From Pseudomonadota bacterium (lineage in GTDB: Bacteria > Pseudomonadota > Gammaproteobacteria > Burkholderiales > Burkholderiaceae_C), in assembly GCA_021783695.1 (NCBI GenBank), contig JAJXTO010000001.1, positions 84,068 to 148,067 on the forward strand: 64,000 bases of DNA, given 5' to 3'. This document shows, in pieces, positions 12,059 through 23,009 of this stretch. The notes beneath the pieces were generated by a model. That model was given only the letters and a program-made list of their open reading frames with translations, ran no database searches and had not been told where the DNA came from. Each line of letters begins with the position of its first letter. The stretch's first letter is position 1. The position numbers were made by a program, and so were the translations under genes.

Positions 12059-14458
12059 ATGCCTGATTTCAATCCACGGATCGCTTCCTCACGTCACGCC
12101 ATGCTTCCCTCCGAAATTTTCCAGTCCTGCATCGACGACGCCATTCAGCGCTCGGACGAGTTGATGCGCTCGGTGGTGCGCCAGGTCATCGACGCCCTGG
12201 AACAACAGGCCGAAGCGGCAGGTACGGGCCGCGACCGGCAGCAGTTTTCCGACATGAGTCACGCGCTGCGGCAAAACGAGGGCAAGCTGATCCAGGCCTT
12301 TGTCGAGCGCTTTCATGCCGTGCTGGACGAGGAACTCTACGAAAAAAAGCCGGTTTCTCCCAAGGAACTGCAGTTCGATGTGCTCTCCCTGGTCGATGAG
12401 TCCGATCTGGAGGAGGGGGTAGAGGTTTCCCGCCTCACGCACATGCTTGAATCCGAAGCGCAATGGGAAGTGCGTGACCTCGGCGCGCGGCTGGACAGCC
12501 TGCGCGCGGGGCAGCACGCGGCGCCGCAATCGAACCCGCTGCGCCCGGAGGTGTTCAGCAAATCGCTGCACCACGCGCTGGGCATGGTGGATCTCGACGC
12601 CGAGGAGCGCCTTGGCCTGCTGCGCGCCTTCGGCAAAGGGATGTCCGCCGCGCTGAAGGACACTTACGCGCTGTACAACAAGCGCCTTGCCGAGCTGCAG
12701 GTGGAACCGGCGCAGTATCGTCAACAGCGCCGATCCGCCATGCGTCCGGCCGCCGGGGGGGTGGACGATCAGGCGCAGTCGAGCACGGCGCAAAGCGGCT
12801 CCGAACTGCATCTGGAGACGCTGCAGCAACTGCTCGCGGGTCGGCTCGGCGCCTCCAGGGCCGTTGGCGCCGAGCCGCAATCCGCGTCCGGCCCGGGCTT
12901 TGCGCCGTCCGGGTTTGGACAGTCTGGCTTTGCCCCGTCCGGCTTTGGCTCCTCTGTGTTCGGGCAGGCGCTGGGTCTGAACCCGCAATTGCGCGACACC
13001 CTCGACCGCCTGCTGCTAGGCGATCGTCTGGGCCTGCGCGATGTGAACTGGCGCGACGAGCCCGCCGCCACCGCCGCCGCGGTCAACCTCATCGAGCAGC
13101 ATCGGCAGAGCTTGTACGAGGTGGCCCACCGGCCGCTGGAGCGGCTGACCATCGACGTGGTGTCGCTGCTGTTCGATCACATCCTGGCCGACCCCAAGCT
13201 GTTGCCTGCAGTTAAGGCGCAACTGGCGCGGCTGCAGATTCCGGTGCTGCGGCTCGGCCTGCGCGACGCCAGCCTGTTCAGCTCGCGCAACCATCCCACG
13301 CGCAAGCTGCTCAACCGCGTTGCGGAATACAGCGCGGGCTTTTCAAGCGTCGAGGAGCCCGCCGCCCAGCGCTTTCTGCCCTTTCTCTCGCGCATGGTCG
13401 AGGCCATCGTCAACGCCGAGGAGGAAGACACCACGGTGTTCGAGCAGCAGCTCGCCGACCTGCAGCGCCACATCGCCGAGGGTGCCGCCGCGGTGGAACA
13501 GCAGCAGGCCGACGCGGTCGACGCGCTCAAACGCGCCGAATTCCGCAGCCTGCTGCATGGCGCGCTTTACCGCCATCTGCAGGAGGTGTTCTCCCGGCTG
13601 CACACCCACACCCAGCTGCGCGACTTCATGCTGGAACATTGGTCCACCGTGCTGGCCGAGTCGGTGCTGCGTTTTGGTGAAGAGGCACAGGCCACGCAAA
13701 CCTACAAACAGACCGCCAGCGACCTGATCTGGAGCGTGCAACCCAAGACCACCGAGATCGACCGCAAGGCGCTGCTCAAACTGCTGCCGACCCTGGTGCA
13801 GCGGCTCGGACAGGGGCTGGACCTGATCTCCCTGCCCGCCGACAAGCGCCAGGCGTTCATGACCTGGCTGATGGACGCGCAGGCGCAGGCCATCCGCGGC
13901 CAAGGCGAGGCGCAGCAATCCACCTCGCGCGACGACGTCTTGCTGCTGCAGCGCGAATGGTCGCGCCTGCTGCACCCGCAGCCCGGCTCCGCAGTGGCCA
14001 GTGCCATGCCCGAAGCCCTGGTGCGCAACGAAGAAAAACTCACCAGCGGCTTGATCGAAGCCAGCGACGTACCCGCAGAAGCACAGCCGCCAGTGTCCGA
14101 CGCCGCGCAGGCCGCTGCCGAAGGCCCTGCCAGCATGCCAACTGAGGAGGGCGCAGCGCTGCTGTCTCCCGCTGAAGTGGCGGGCTTGATCGCCTCGCTC
14201 GACATCGGCACCTGGGTGCAACTGCAGATCCAGGGGCGCAGCGCCCGCGCCCAACTGACCTGGCGCAGCCCGCAAGGCTTGTTCTACATGTTCTCGAGCA
14301 AGGTGGGCGGCCGCGCGCACTCCATGACCCGCCGCGCGCTCGAACGCATGGCCGCGCAGGGGCTGATCCTGCCGCTGGAAGCGCAGGGTCTGATGGATCG
14401 CGCCATGCAAGGGGTGGCCGAGCAACTGCGCGAGCGCCACGCCGGCGAGCCCGGCTGA
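12059..14458 (+). CDS. DUF1631 family protein
   Basis: A 799-residue cytoplasmic protein of the DUF1631 family common in beta- and gammaproteobacteria (sometimes mislabelled thymidine phosphorylase). No catalytic motif is recognisable. An alpha-helical N-terminal part is followed by a low-complexity Gly-Phe-Ser-Pro stretch at about 280-303 containing the repeat [10 protein letters not shown] twice. A helical middle comes next, and then a C-terminal beta-rich module (from about residue 700, [19 protein letters not shown]) resembling the PilZ-like end of this family. An alternative start at 12101 (MLPSEIF) is equally plausible and closer to the family N-terminus. It appears monocistronic. Function unknown. 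Confidence 0.8.
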   Translation: MPDFNPRIASSRHAMLPSEIFQSCIDDAIQRSDELMRSVVRQVIDALEQQAEAAGTGRDRQQFSDMSHALRQNEGKLIQAFVERFHAVLDEELYEKKPVSPKELQFDVLSLVDESDLEEGVEVSRLTHMLESEAQWEVRDLGARLDSLRAGQHAAPQSNPLRPEVFSKSLHHALGMVDLDAEERLGLLRAFGKGMSAALKDTYALYNKRLAELQVEPAQYRQQRRSAMRPAAGGVDDQAQSSTAQSGSELHLETLQQLLAGRLGASRAVGAEPQSASGPGFAPSGFGQSGFAPSGFGSSVFGQALGLNPQLRDTLDRLLLGDRLGLRDVNWRDEPAATAAAVNLIEQHRQSLYEVAHRPLERLTIDVVSLLFDHILADPKLLPAVKAQLARLQIPVLRLGLRDASLFSSRNHPTRKLLNRVAEYSAGFSSVEEPAAQRFLPFLSRMVEAIVNAEEEDTTVFEQQLADLQRHIAEGAAAVEQQQADAVDALKRAEFRSLLHGALYRHLQEVFSRLHTHTQLRDFMLEHWSTVLAESVLRFGEEAQATQTYKQTASDLIWSVQPKTTEIDRKALLKLLPTLVQRLGQGLDLISLPADKRQAFMTWLMDAQAQAIRGQGEAQQSTSRDDVLLLQREWSRLLHPQPGSAVASAMPEALVRNEEKLTSGLIEASDVPAEAQPPVSDAAQAAAEGPASMPTEEGAALLSPAEVAGLIASLDIGTWVQLQIQGRSARAQLTWRSPQGLFYMFSSKVGGRAHSMTRRALERMAAQGLILPLEAQGLMDRAMQGVAEQLRERHAGEPG

Positions 14459-14589
14459 GCTGCTCCACCTCACGCGGGCGTCGATCTTGGCGTCAACCTC
14501 CGCTTCGCCTCACCACGTTCTTCATCTGGGAGCCCGGTCGGCGCCTTACCGAGCGCTTACGCCTTAAAGCACCTCTCGCTGGATCGCTT

Positions 14590-14613
14590 CGATATACTTC
14601 AATGAATATTTCG
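14590..14613. promoter_or_regulatory. Candidate ModE-type operator
   Basis: An imperfect inverted repeat with 7-bp arms CGATATA (14590-14596) and TATTTCG (14607-14613), one mismatch, 10-bp spacer. The CG...TAT/ATA...CG layout and 24-bp span resemble ModE sites. It lies 58 bp upstream of the molybdate transporter, and a ModE-type regulator gene is at the far end of that operon. Confidence 0.45.
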
Positions 14614-14671
14614 ATTGGCGATTACATCGCTCCCCATCCACTTCTGCCATCGACAAATCAAGGAGTATTTG

Positions 14672-15616
14672 ATGCACCGTCGTATCTTGCTGAAGCTTTC
14701 CTTCGCCACCGCGATGGGCGCTGCCAGCGCCGTTGCCTGCGCTCCGGCTTTCGCGGCCGAGCCAGTGCTGGCGGTGGCGTATGCGGGCTCCATGGGCGCC
14801 TTGATGGACAAGGCGCTGGGTCCGGCCATCGCCAGGCAGGCCCACGTGCAGTACCAGGGGCAGGGCGCGGGCGCTTTCGGCCTGGCCCACCTGATCGCCG
14901 CCAAACAGATCAACCCCGATGTGTTCGTCTCCATTACGCCCGGGCCGATCGAGGTGCTGCAAAAGGCTGGCCTGATCGGGACCGCCGTGCCGGTGGCCAG
15001 CACGCAGATGGTGATCGCCTACAGTCACAAGAGCAAGTACGCCGCCGACTTCAAGGCCGCTGCCGCGGGCAAGATGCCGTGGTATGCGGTGCTGCAAAAG
15101 CCCGGCATCCACTTTGGCCGCACCGACCCGGCCGTCGACCCCCAGGGCCGCAACATCGTGTTCACCATGCTGCTGGCGCAAAAGTATTACAGGCAGCCGG
15201 GACTGGTGGACAAGATCCTTGGCGGCACACAGAACCCGCGGCAAATCTTCACCGAACCGTCGCTGCTGTCACGTCTGGAGTCGGGCCAGCTCGACGCCAC
15301 CTCGGGCTATCTGAGCGCCGTCATTTCGCACAAGCTGCCCTACATCAAGCTGCCTGGGCAGATCAATCTCAGTGACCCGGCCCATATCAAGGACTGGTAC
15401 AGCAAGGAGCATTTCAGCATCAAGCTGCCCAACGGCAAGACCGAGAACTTGTCCACTCAGCCGCTGGTGTTCTATGCCGCAGTGCTGAAAAACGCGCCCA
15501 ATCCCAAGGCGGGCGCGGCCTTCATCAAGCTGATGACCGGCGCCGAAGGGCAGGCCATGTTCAAGCATTATGGTTATGGCGCCCCCATGGGCGGCGATCT
15601 GCAACCGGCGATGTGA
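14672..15616 (+). CDS. Molybdate/tungstate-type ABC transporter substrate-binding protein
   Basis: The periplasmic binding protein of an oxyanion importer, 314 residues. The start at 14672 (MHRRILLKL) follows an AAGGAG ribosome-binding site and gives a signal peptide ending near AFA-AEP at about residue 28. The mature protein begins with the AYAGSMGALMD oxyanion-loop motif and the DVFVSITPGPIEVL block typical of the WtpA/ModA-like class II binding proteins. The next two genes encode the permease and ATPase, overlapping or nearly so, so this is one operon. Molybdate or tungstate is favoured by the adjacent ModE-type regulator and the nearby Mo/W formate dehydrogenase. Sulfate cannot be excluded. 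Confidence 0.85.
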   Translation: MHRRILLKLSFATAMGAASAVACAPAFAAEPVLAVAYAGSMGALMDKALGPAIARQAHVQYQGQGAGAFGLAHLIAAKQINPDVFVSITPGPIEVLQKAGLIGTAVPVASTQMVIAYSHKSKYAADFKAAAAGKMPWYAVLQKPGIHFGRTDPAVDPQGRNIVFTMLLAQKYYRQPGLVDKILGGTQNPRQIFTEPSLLSRLESGQLDATSGYLSAVISHKLPYIKLPGQINLSDPAHIKDWYSKEHFSIKLPNGKTENLSTQPLVFYAAVLKNAPNPKAGAAFIKLMTGAEGQAMFKHYGYGAPMGGDLQPAM

Positions 15617-16473
15617 ACCAGGATGGCAACGACAATGGCGACATGTCCCTGATCCCTCTGGATACCGCCACTGCACCATTCTTTGCGCTCCGCGCCATGC
15701 CGGGTCCGACACGGCGTGGCTGGGTGGTTGCGGCATTCGGGCTGGCGGGACTTCTGTTTCTCAGCCTGCCGTTTGCCGGGCTGTTTCTCAGCACGCCGTG
15801 GGGAGCGCTGCATCTGCAGCAGGGCGATCTTGACGCGCTCCGGGTGTCGGTGTTCTACACCCTGGCCGCTGTGACTTTGGTGGTTCTTTTCGGCACCCCG
15901 GTGGCGTGGTGGCTGGCGCGGCACGAGTTCCGCGGCAAGTGGGTCATGGAGCTGCTGGTGCTGCTGCCCTTGCTCACTCCGCCTCTGGCCATGGGCCTGT
16001 TGCTGTCGATGAGTTACGGGCCGTATAGCTGGATCGGCCAGCCGCTGGGGCATCTGGGCCTGAGCCTGACCAACACCCCCGCCGCGTTCCTGCTCGCGCA
16101 GGTTTATGGCAGCGCGCCCTATTTCATCGTCGCGGCCCGCTCCGCCTTCGAGGGCGTGCCACGCGAGCTGGAGCAGATCTCGCTCACCCTGGGGCAGTCG
16201 CCCTGGCGCACCTTCTGGCGCATCAGCGTGCCACTCGCCGGCCTGGGGCTGGCCGCAGGCGTGGCCCTGGCCTGGGTGCGGGCGTTGGGGGAGTTCGGCA
16301 TCGTGCTGATCATGGCGTATTACCCGCAGGGCATTCCGGTGAAGCTATGGGTCAATCTGCAGGACACCGGCCTGTCCGCGGTGTATCCCTTGTTGTGGTT
16401 GTTCTTCCTCATCGGACTGCCCTTGCCACTCCTGCTTGGCGCGCTGTCGCGGCGCGGGCAACGGGGACACTGA
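15613..16473 (+). CDS. modB: Molybdate ABC transporter permease
   Basis: An inner-membrane permease of the ModB/CysW type, 286 residues with about six membrane segments. The EAA loop that docks on the ATPase is visible around FEGVPRELEQISLTLG with the following conserved Gly. The reading frame opens with GTG at 15613 inside the upstream stop (GTGA overlap); an alternative ATG lies at 15643 (MSLIPLD). It sits between the binding protein and ATPase genes, and the ATPase begins 9 bp after its stop. The overlap points to translational coupling. Confidence 0.9.
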   Translation: MNQDGNDNGDMSLIPLDTATAPFFALRAMPGPTRRGWVVAAFGLAGLLFLSLPFAGLFLSTPWGALHLQQGDLDALRVSVFYTLAAVTLVVLFGTPVAWWLARHEFRGKWVMELLVLLPLLTPPLAMGLLLSMSYGPYSWIGQPLGHLGLSLTNTPAAFLLAQVYGSAPYFIVAARSAFEGVPRELEQISLTLGQSPWRTFWRISVPLAGLGLAAGVALAWVRALGEFGIVLIMAYYPQGIPVKLWVNLQDTGLSAVYPLLWLFFLIGLPLPLLLGALSRRGQRGH

Positions 16474-16482
16474 ACCATACCC

Positions 16483-17517
<1,035 letters not shown>

Positions 17518-17526
17518 GGTCGTTGC

Positions 17527-17907
17527 CTACGGCGAATCGTGCAGCAACTTTTGCAGCACGTCGAGATCGGGCTGGATGGCGCGCAACGCCTTGCGCTCCA
17601 TGCGGCGATAGATGGACAACACCTCACGTCCCAGCGGAGTGAGAATCGCGCCGCCGCCACCGGCACCGCCCTTGCTTGCCTCGACCAGCGGCTCTCTGTA
17701 GGCCTGGTTGACGCTATGGATCAGCAGCCACGCGCGGCGATAGCTCATATTGAGTTCGCGCCCCGCGGCAGAAATGGACCCGGTGCGCTCCAGCGCTTCC
17801 AGCAAGGCGGCCTTGCCGGGGCCAAGTGCCGTGCCCTGCTTGATCTGAAGGCGCACGCGCGGCTCGGGAGGGGATGGCACGCCGTCGGTGGTGTTGTTCT
17901 CGTCCAT
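17527..17907 (-). CDS. modE: ModE-type winged-helix regulator lacking a molybdate-binding domain
   Basis: A 126-residue protein equivalent to the N-terminal DNA-binding half of ModE: ISAAGRELNMSYRRAWLLI is the helix-turn-helix, followed by a glycine-rich wing (KGGAGGGGAILT) and the helix ending in LLHDSP. The two TOBE (Mop) domains that sense molybdate in E. coli ModE are absent, so effector sensing must involve another domain or partner, possibly the TOBE region of the neighbouring ATPase. The start at 17907 is the first ATG that gives the family N-terminus. A candidate binding site lies upstream of the transporter at 14590. Confidence 0.82.
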   Translation of the reverse strand: MDENNTTDGVPSPPEPRVRLQIKQGTALGPGKAALLEALERTGSISAAGRELNMSYRRAWLLIHSVNQAYREPLVEASKGGAGGGGAILTPLGREVLSIYRRMERKALRAIQPDLDVLQKLLHDSP

Positions 17908-17941
17908 GGGTATAGCGTAGCGCGCCGGCAGCGCGCACATC

Positions 17942-18835
17942 TCAACGGGCCGACTCGGCGCCGCGCGTAGCCTGCAGGGACTGCCATCCACCCGGCACGC
18001 CGACCAGGGTCTGCACCACATCGAGGCCGTAGCGGTCTCCCATGCCCAGCGCCACCTGTAAGGGCAGCCCATCACTTTGCCGCAGCCAGATACGCAGCGT
18101 GGCGCTGCTTTGTTCGCTCTGCGCGTCCAGCAGTGTGCAGGCCACATCTTGCCCCTGCCATTGCAGCGTCACGCGCTGCGGGGTGATGTGCGCGGTCTGC
18201 ACTTTGTCATTGATGAGCAGCGGCACGGTGAACGGCTTGTCCGGCAGCGGGCGCTGCAGATAGCCCCAGCTCAGCGTGAGCGGATCGGTCAGCCCGGCTG
18301 GAGCGGGCCTGGGTTGCGGCAGGGCCGCGGAAGGCGGCTCGCCAGCCGTCCGAATGCGCATCAGCCCGTGCTCGATCTGCACCACTGTGGCCGGACGATC
18401 GCCTTTCTGATTGCTCGCCGCAAGCAAAGACGGCTGGCCGCTGCGCACTTCGCCGCTGGCCATGCGCACCCAGTGCAGGCGCTGCAGCAGGGTGGCCAGC
18501 ACTCCGCGCGGGGTCAGGGTGCCATCGATGCGATAGGCGCCATTGCCGCTGGCGGGCCAGGACAAGGTGTCCTGCGCCGTTGCCACACCTTCCGTTCCGC
18601 CCAGACCGCCGAGCAGCACCAGCAGTTGCGCGCCGCGCGAATCCGTGCCCTTGCCGTCCGCCTCCAGGCGGACATGCCAGTCGGCCTGAAATGACACGGG
18701 GGTGGGCTGCCGGACAACGGGCTGTGCGATGGCTGCAGACGGCAACAGGCCGAGCAGGCCGAGCAGGAGGCCAGCCCTCCAATTGCGCAAGCGCAGGCCA
18801 GGGAGGAAAAAGCGGTGTGCAGAATGGGTCTTCAT
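17942..18835 (-). CDS. Secreted DUF3108-like protein
   Basis: A 297-residue protein with an N-terminal signal peptide (hydrophobic stretch LLLGLLGLLPSAAIAQP, cleavage likely near AIA-QP at about residue 37). The mature part has the beta-rich pattern of the DUF3108 family, which resembles LolA-like barrels in the periplasm. The start at 18835 (MKTHSAHRF) is preferred, although no good ribosome-binding site is seen; an in-frame start 24 bases upstream exists. It lies upstream of the ModE-type gene on the same strand with a 34-bp gap, so both may share a transcript. Function unknown. Confidence 0.65.
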   Translation of the reverse strand: MKTHSAHRFFLPGLRLRNWRAGLLLGLLGLLPSAAIAQPVVRQPTPVSFQADWHVRLEADGKGTDSRGAQLLVLLGGLGGTEGVATAQDTLSWPASGNGAYRIDGTLTPRGVLATLLQRLHWVRMASGEVRSGQPSLLAASNQKGDRPATVVQIEHGLMRIRTAGEPPSAALPQPRPAPAGLTDPLTLSWGYLQRPLPDKPFTVPLLINDKVQTAHITPQRVTLQWQGQDVACTLLDAQSEQSSATLRIWLRQSDGLPLQVALGMGDRYGLDVVQTLVGVPGGWQSLQATRGAESAR

Positions 18836-18894
18836 GGTGTAACAACGCAGGCAGCGCACAGCTGGCCGACAGCGGCGAATCAGGGTGGAGGCAT

Positions 18895-18926
18895 TGTATA
18901 TCGAGTAATTTTATTAAAAATATACA
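18895..18926. promoter_or_regulatory. AT-rich inverted repeat, candidate operator or promoter
   Basis: TGTATAT (18895-18901) and ATATACA (18920-18926) form a perfect inverted repeat with an 18-bp AT-rich spacer. It stands in the divergent gap between the DUF3108-like gene and the TDT transporter, in a locally AT-rich patch unlike the rest of the window. It could be a regulator site or overlapping promoters. Confidence 0.35.
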
Positions 18927-19003
18927 TATAATTTGTTTTACTTGTGAAAAGAGGCTGTCTAGGATTTGAGTCATTCCTGATTCACTCAAACCTTCACGCC
19001 ATC

Positions 19004-20143
<1,140 letters not shown>

Positions 20144-20151
20144 AAACCGGC

Positions 20152-20793
20152 TCAATCCAGCAGATCGAAAGCCATTTGCTCCACATGCAGGAACTCGCGG
20201 GTGACCGCGGCCAGCGCGCGATAGAACTGCGCGCTGCGGTCGCCCTCGATGGCATCGCACATCTGGGCGCCCCAGGGCTGGATGTGGCGCTGGAACAGAT
20301 CACGCTGGCGTGTCAGGGTGCACACGGCAGGGTCATCGCCGGCGATGAGAAAGCGCATGGTTTCGGCGAGCATGGCGAAGTGGTCTTCACTCTCACCGAG
20401 GTCGATGCGGCGTGCCAGTCCGATGTCCTGCAAATCCGCGCGCAGCCGGGCCAGCGGCTTTTCATGCAGCGCGCCAGCCAGGTAAAACGAGCCATAGACA
20501 TAGACCGCAGGCCGGCCGGTGCCGCCGAACAGACTCTCGAATTCCTCTCGGACCTGGCCGGGTGTCACCGCGGCGGCGGCGCGCTGCAGGTGGCTCCAGG
20601 CCAACTGCAGCGCGCTGTCGGCGGCGCTTTCGGTCGCCAGCTTGTCCGCCAGTTGCGACAGCACCAGCGACGACGGCGGGGCGATGAACAGCAGCGCGAG
20701 CACGCCCCAGAGATCGGCGCGCGCAGCGTCTTCCTCGCTGCCTGGCGCGGCCAGATCGACATCGGTGTGCTGCAGGGATGGGGCTTGCGGCAT
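20152..20793 (-). CDS. TorD-family redox enzyme chaperone
   Basis: A 213-residue all-helical TorD/DmsD-type chaperone. Such proteins bind the Tat signal of a molybdoenzyme and hold it until the cofactor is inserted. Recognisable blocks are ADLWGVLALLF near the N-terminus, the EFESLFGGTGRPAVYVYGSFY region and DHFAMLAETMRFLI. The start at 20793 is 5 bp after the stop of the polyferredoxin gene, so it is the last gene of the formate dehydrogenase operon. The likely client is the Tat-exported catalytic subunit encoded at 27586. Confidence 0.88.
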   Translation of the reverse strand: MPQAPSLQHTDVDLAAPGSEEDAARADLWGVLALLFIAPPSSLVLSQLADKLATESAADSALQLAWSHLQRAAAAVTPGQVREEFESLFGGTGRPAVYVYGSFYLAGALHEKPLARLRADLQDIGLARRIDLGESEDHFAMLAETMRFLIAGDDPAVCTLTRQRDLFQRHIQPWGAQMCDAIEGDRSAQFYRALAAVTREFLHVEQMAFDLLD

Positions 20794-20798
20794 GGCGG

Positions 20799-23009
20799 TC
20801 AAGGCAGATGGTGGATGGTGGTGTCGGCGTGGGTATGCATGTCGATCACCCGGCAGTCGCTGCACATCTTCAGCCGCTCGGCCGCCTTGCCTGCAAAGGC
20901 CGGATGCGCCGAGAGCTTGGCCACCATCAGTTCGACCGCCTGCACCGTGCCAAAAGGTTTGCCGCAATGCACACAGCGCCACGGCTGGGCTTCGTTGAGA
21001 AGTTGCGGCGCGCTGCGCCGAGGCCCCCAGAGCAGACGGGGCTCCAGACGGATGGCGTCTTCCGGGCAGGTCTTGACGCACAGGCCGCACTGTACGCAGT
21101 TCTTTTCGATGAAGCGCAGTTGCGGCGCCTGCGGGTTGTCGGCCAGCGCACCGGCCGGGCAGGCGCCGACGCAACTCAGGCACAGGGTGCAGCGGCTGGT
21201 GTCCACCCGGATGGCGCCAAGGGGAGAACCCGCACCATGTGGCAAGGGGATGATGGACGCGCCCGACGCCACCTCTTGCGCCGGGGCATGGCGCAGGAGG
21301 TGATCGAGCGCGAGATCGAGGGTGGCGCGCTTTTGCGGCAGCGCGGCGAAGCCGGCCTGGGTGGCTGGAACCTCGCCCGTCACGCGCGGTTGCGCCAGCA
21401 AGGCATCGAGCTCACGCACATCGGCAGTCTGCAACAGACGCAGCCGTGTGCCCCGAAAGCCCATGCCGTGCAGCAGCGTTTCGGCAAGCTGCGTCTGCCC
21501 TTGGAGGGCATGCAGGTAGGCCGGTGCTTCGGAGTTGTCGGACAAGACCAGAATGTCTGCCGCGCCCCAGGCCACCGCAGACAGCCACAGCTCCAAGCCC
21601 ACCGAGGCGATATGCCACAGCGGCACGGCAATGACATGGGCAGGCACGCCGCGCACACCCGGATCCGCCGCCGCGAGCCGACCCAGCTGGCCGATGAGAT
21701 CCGCGCCCGCATCCTGGCTGTGGAACAGCAGCGCAGGCCGCTTGAGCCCGGCGCGCAGCGCGGTGAGCAGCAGGGTACGCAGCCGCGCACCGATTTCCGG
21801 GGCGCGCGGGTAGGCGTAGGTCAGCGCCCCGGTGGGGCACACCGTGGTGCAGGCTCCGCAGCCGACGCACAGATGCGGATCGATTTCGATCTGTTCGGTG
21901 AAGGGCTTTTTTTGCGCCGCAGCGGGCAGGATGGAGTCGGCTGCGGCGATGGGCGGGGTCTGGTCGGGCCGAAGTCGGGCGCGGCTGTGCACGGCCTGTG
22001 CGGAACAGATGTCGATACAGGCGTGGCAGCCCAGCAGGGAGTTGCGGGTGTGCGCGCAAAGCTTGGCCTCGTACTGGAAAAAACGAGGTTTCTCGAAGCT
22101 GCCCTTGCGATCGCGCAGCTCCGCCACGGCGCGCACCAGCGCCAGCGGGTCGACGCCCGGGGCGTAGTAGCCCTGCGGCGGCTGATGCAGCGTCAGGCTG
22201 GGCTGCGGCTGCAGATCGAGCACCAGATCGACGTGCAGCGTATCCGCCCGTGGGGCGCGATTGAAGTCGATGGCGCCGATGGCGCCGCAGGCCTGCACGC
22301 AATCACGGTGGTCGGTACAGCGCTGCAGGTCGATCTGGTAGTCCAGACCGATCGCGCCTTCCGGGCAGGCGGCAAGACAGGCATTACAGCGGGTGCAAAC
22401 ATCGAGATCGATCGGATTGGCGCTCTCGCAGTCGACCTCGAATGCGCCCAGCCAGCCGCGCACGCCCGTCACCCGCCCGGCATGCACCGGCTGTTCATGC
22501 TGCAGCGGCAGCGCGGCAGGCGCGGCGCGTCCTGCTGGTCGCCCGGTGTCGAACAGGGTGAGTTCCAGGCTGTCGGCCAGGAGCTTGCGCGCCATATCCA
22601 GAGAATCGGCATCGCCGATGACCAGGCAATGCCCGGCGCTTTGATAGCTGGCCGTGGGCACGGGTTCGGGCTCGGGCAACGCCGCGGCGGCGAGCAGGGC
22701 GGCGATTTTCGGACCGGCGGCCTTGGCCTCACGACCCCAGCCCGCGGTTTCACGGATGTTGACAAAACGGATCGGTCGCACATCGGGCGCCGGCATGCCC
22801 CCGGTCTGCGCCGCCAGCGCGGCAAACAGCGTGGCCTCTTGCGTGCAGGCGACGAGCAGGGGCTCCGTGCTCTGCGCGGCCTGCTGGAAGCGCACGATCT
22901 CGCGACGGCAGAGCTGGCTGTACGGCTCGATGGTCTGGCCCAGGGCGGCAGTCAACTGCGGGCCGTCGAGCGGCATGGTGTGGTTGCAATTGCAGACCAG
23001 GGTCTTCAT
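20799..23009 (-). CDS. Large polyferredoxin with six iron-sulfur motifs and a C-terminal CxxC pair
   Basis: A 736-residue cytoplasmic 4Fe-4S protein found in proteobacterial formate dehydrogenase clusters. Cysteine sets are at 205/208/211/215, 231/237/241, 318/328/331/335, 381/384/387/391, 607/610/613/617 and 638/641/644/648. A further CxxC pair (679/682 and 716/719) could bind zinc or another cluster. An N-terminal region (1-190) has a CNCN motif, and a cluster-free domain (about 400-590) lies between the sets. The start ATG at 23009 overlaps the stop of the DUF3306 gene (ATGA), implying translational coupling. No flavin site is evident, so it probably carries electrons or has a maturation role. 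Exact function unknown. Confidence 0.85.
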   Translation of the reverse strand: MKTLVCNCNHTMPLDGPQLTAALGQTIEPYSQLCRREIVRFQQAAQSTEPLLVACTQEATLFAALAAQTGGMPAPDVRPIRFVNIRETAGWGREAKAAGPKIAALLAAAALPEPEPVPTASYQSAGHCLVIGDADSLDMARKLLADSLELTLFDTGRPAGRAAPAALPLQHEQPVHAGRVTGVRGWLGAFEVDCESANPIDLDVCTRCNACLAACPEGAIGLDYQIDLQRCTDHRDCVQACGAIGAIDFNRAPRADTLHVDLVLDLQPQPSLTLHQPPQGYYAPGVDPLALVRAVAELRDRKGSFEKPRFFQYEAKLCAHTRNSLLGCHACIDICSAQAVHSRARLRPDQTPPIAAADSILPAAAQKKPFTEQIEIDPHLCVGCGACTTVCPTGALTYAYPRAPEIGARLRTLLLTALRAGLKRPALLFHSQDAGADLIGQLGRLAAADPGVRGVPAHVIAVPLWHIASVGLELWLSAVAWGAADILVLSDNSEAPAYLHALQGQTQLAETLLHGMGFRGTRLRLLQTADVRELDALLAQPRVTGEVPATQAGFAALPQKRATLDLALDHLLRHAPAQEVASGASIIPLPHGAGSPLGAIRVDTSRCTLCLSCVGACPAGALADNPQAPQLRFIEKNCVQCGLCVKTCPEDAIRLEPRLLWGPRRSAPQLLNEAQPWRCVHCGKPFGTVQAVELMVAKLSAHPAFAGKAAERLKMCSDCRVIDMHTHADTTIHHLP

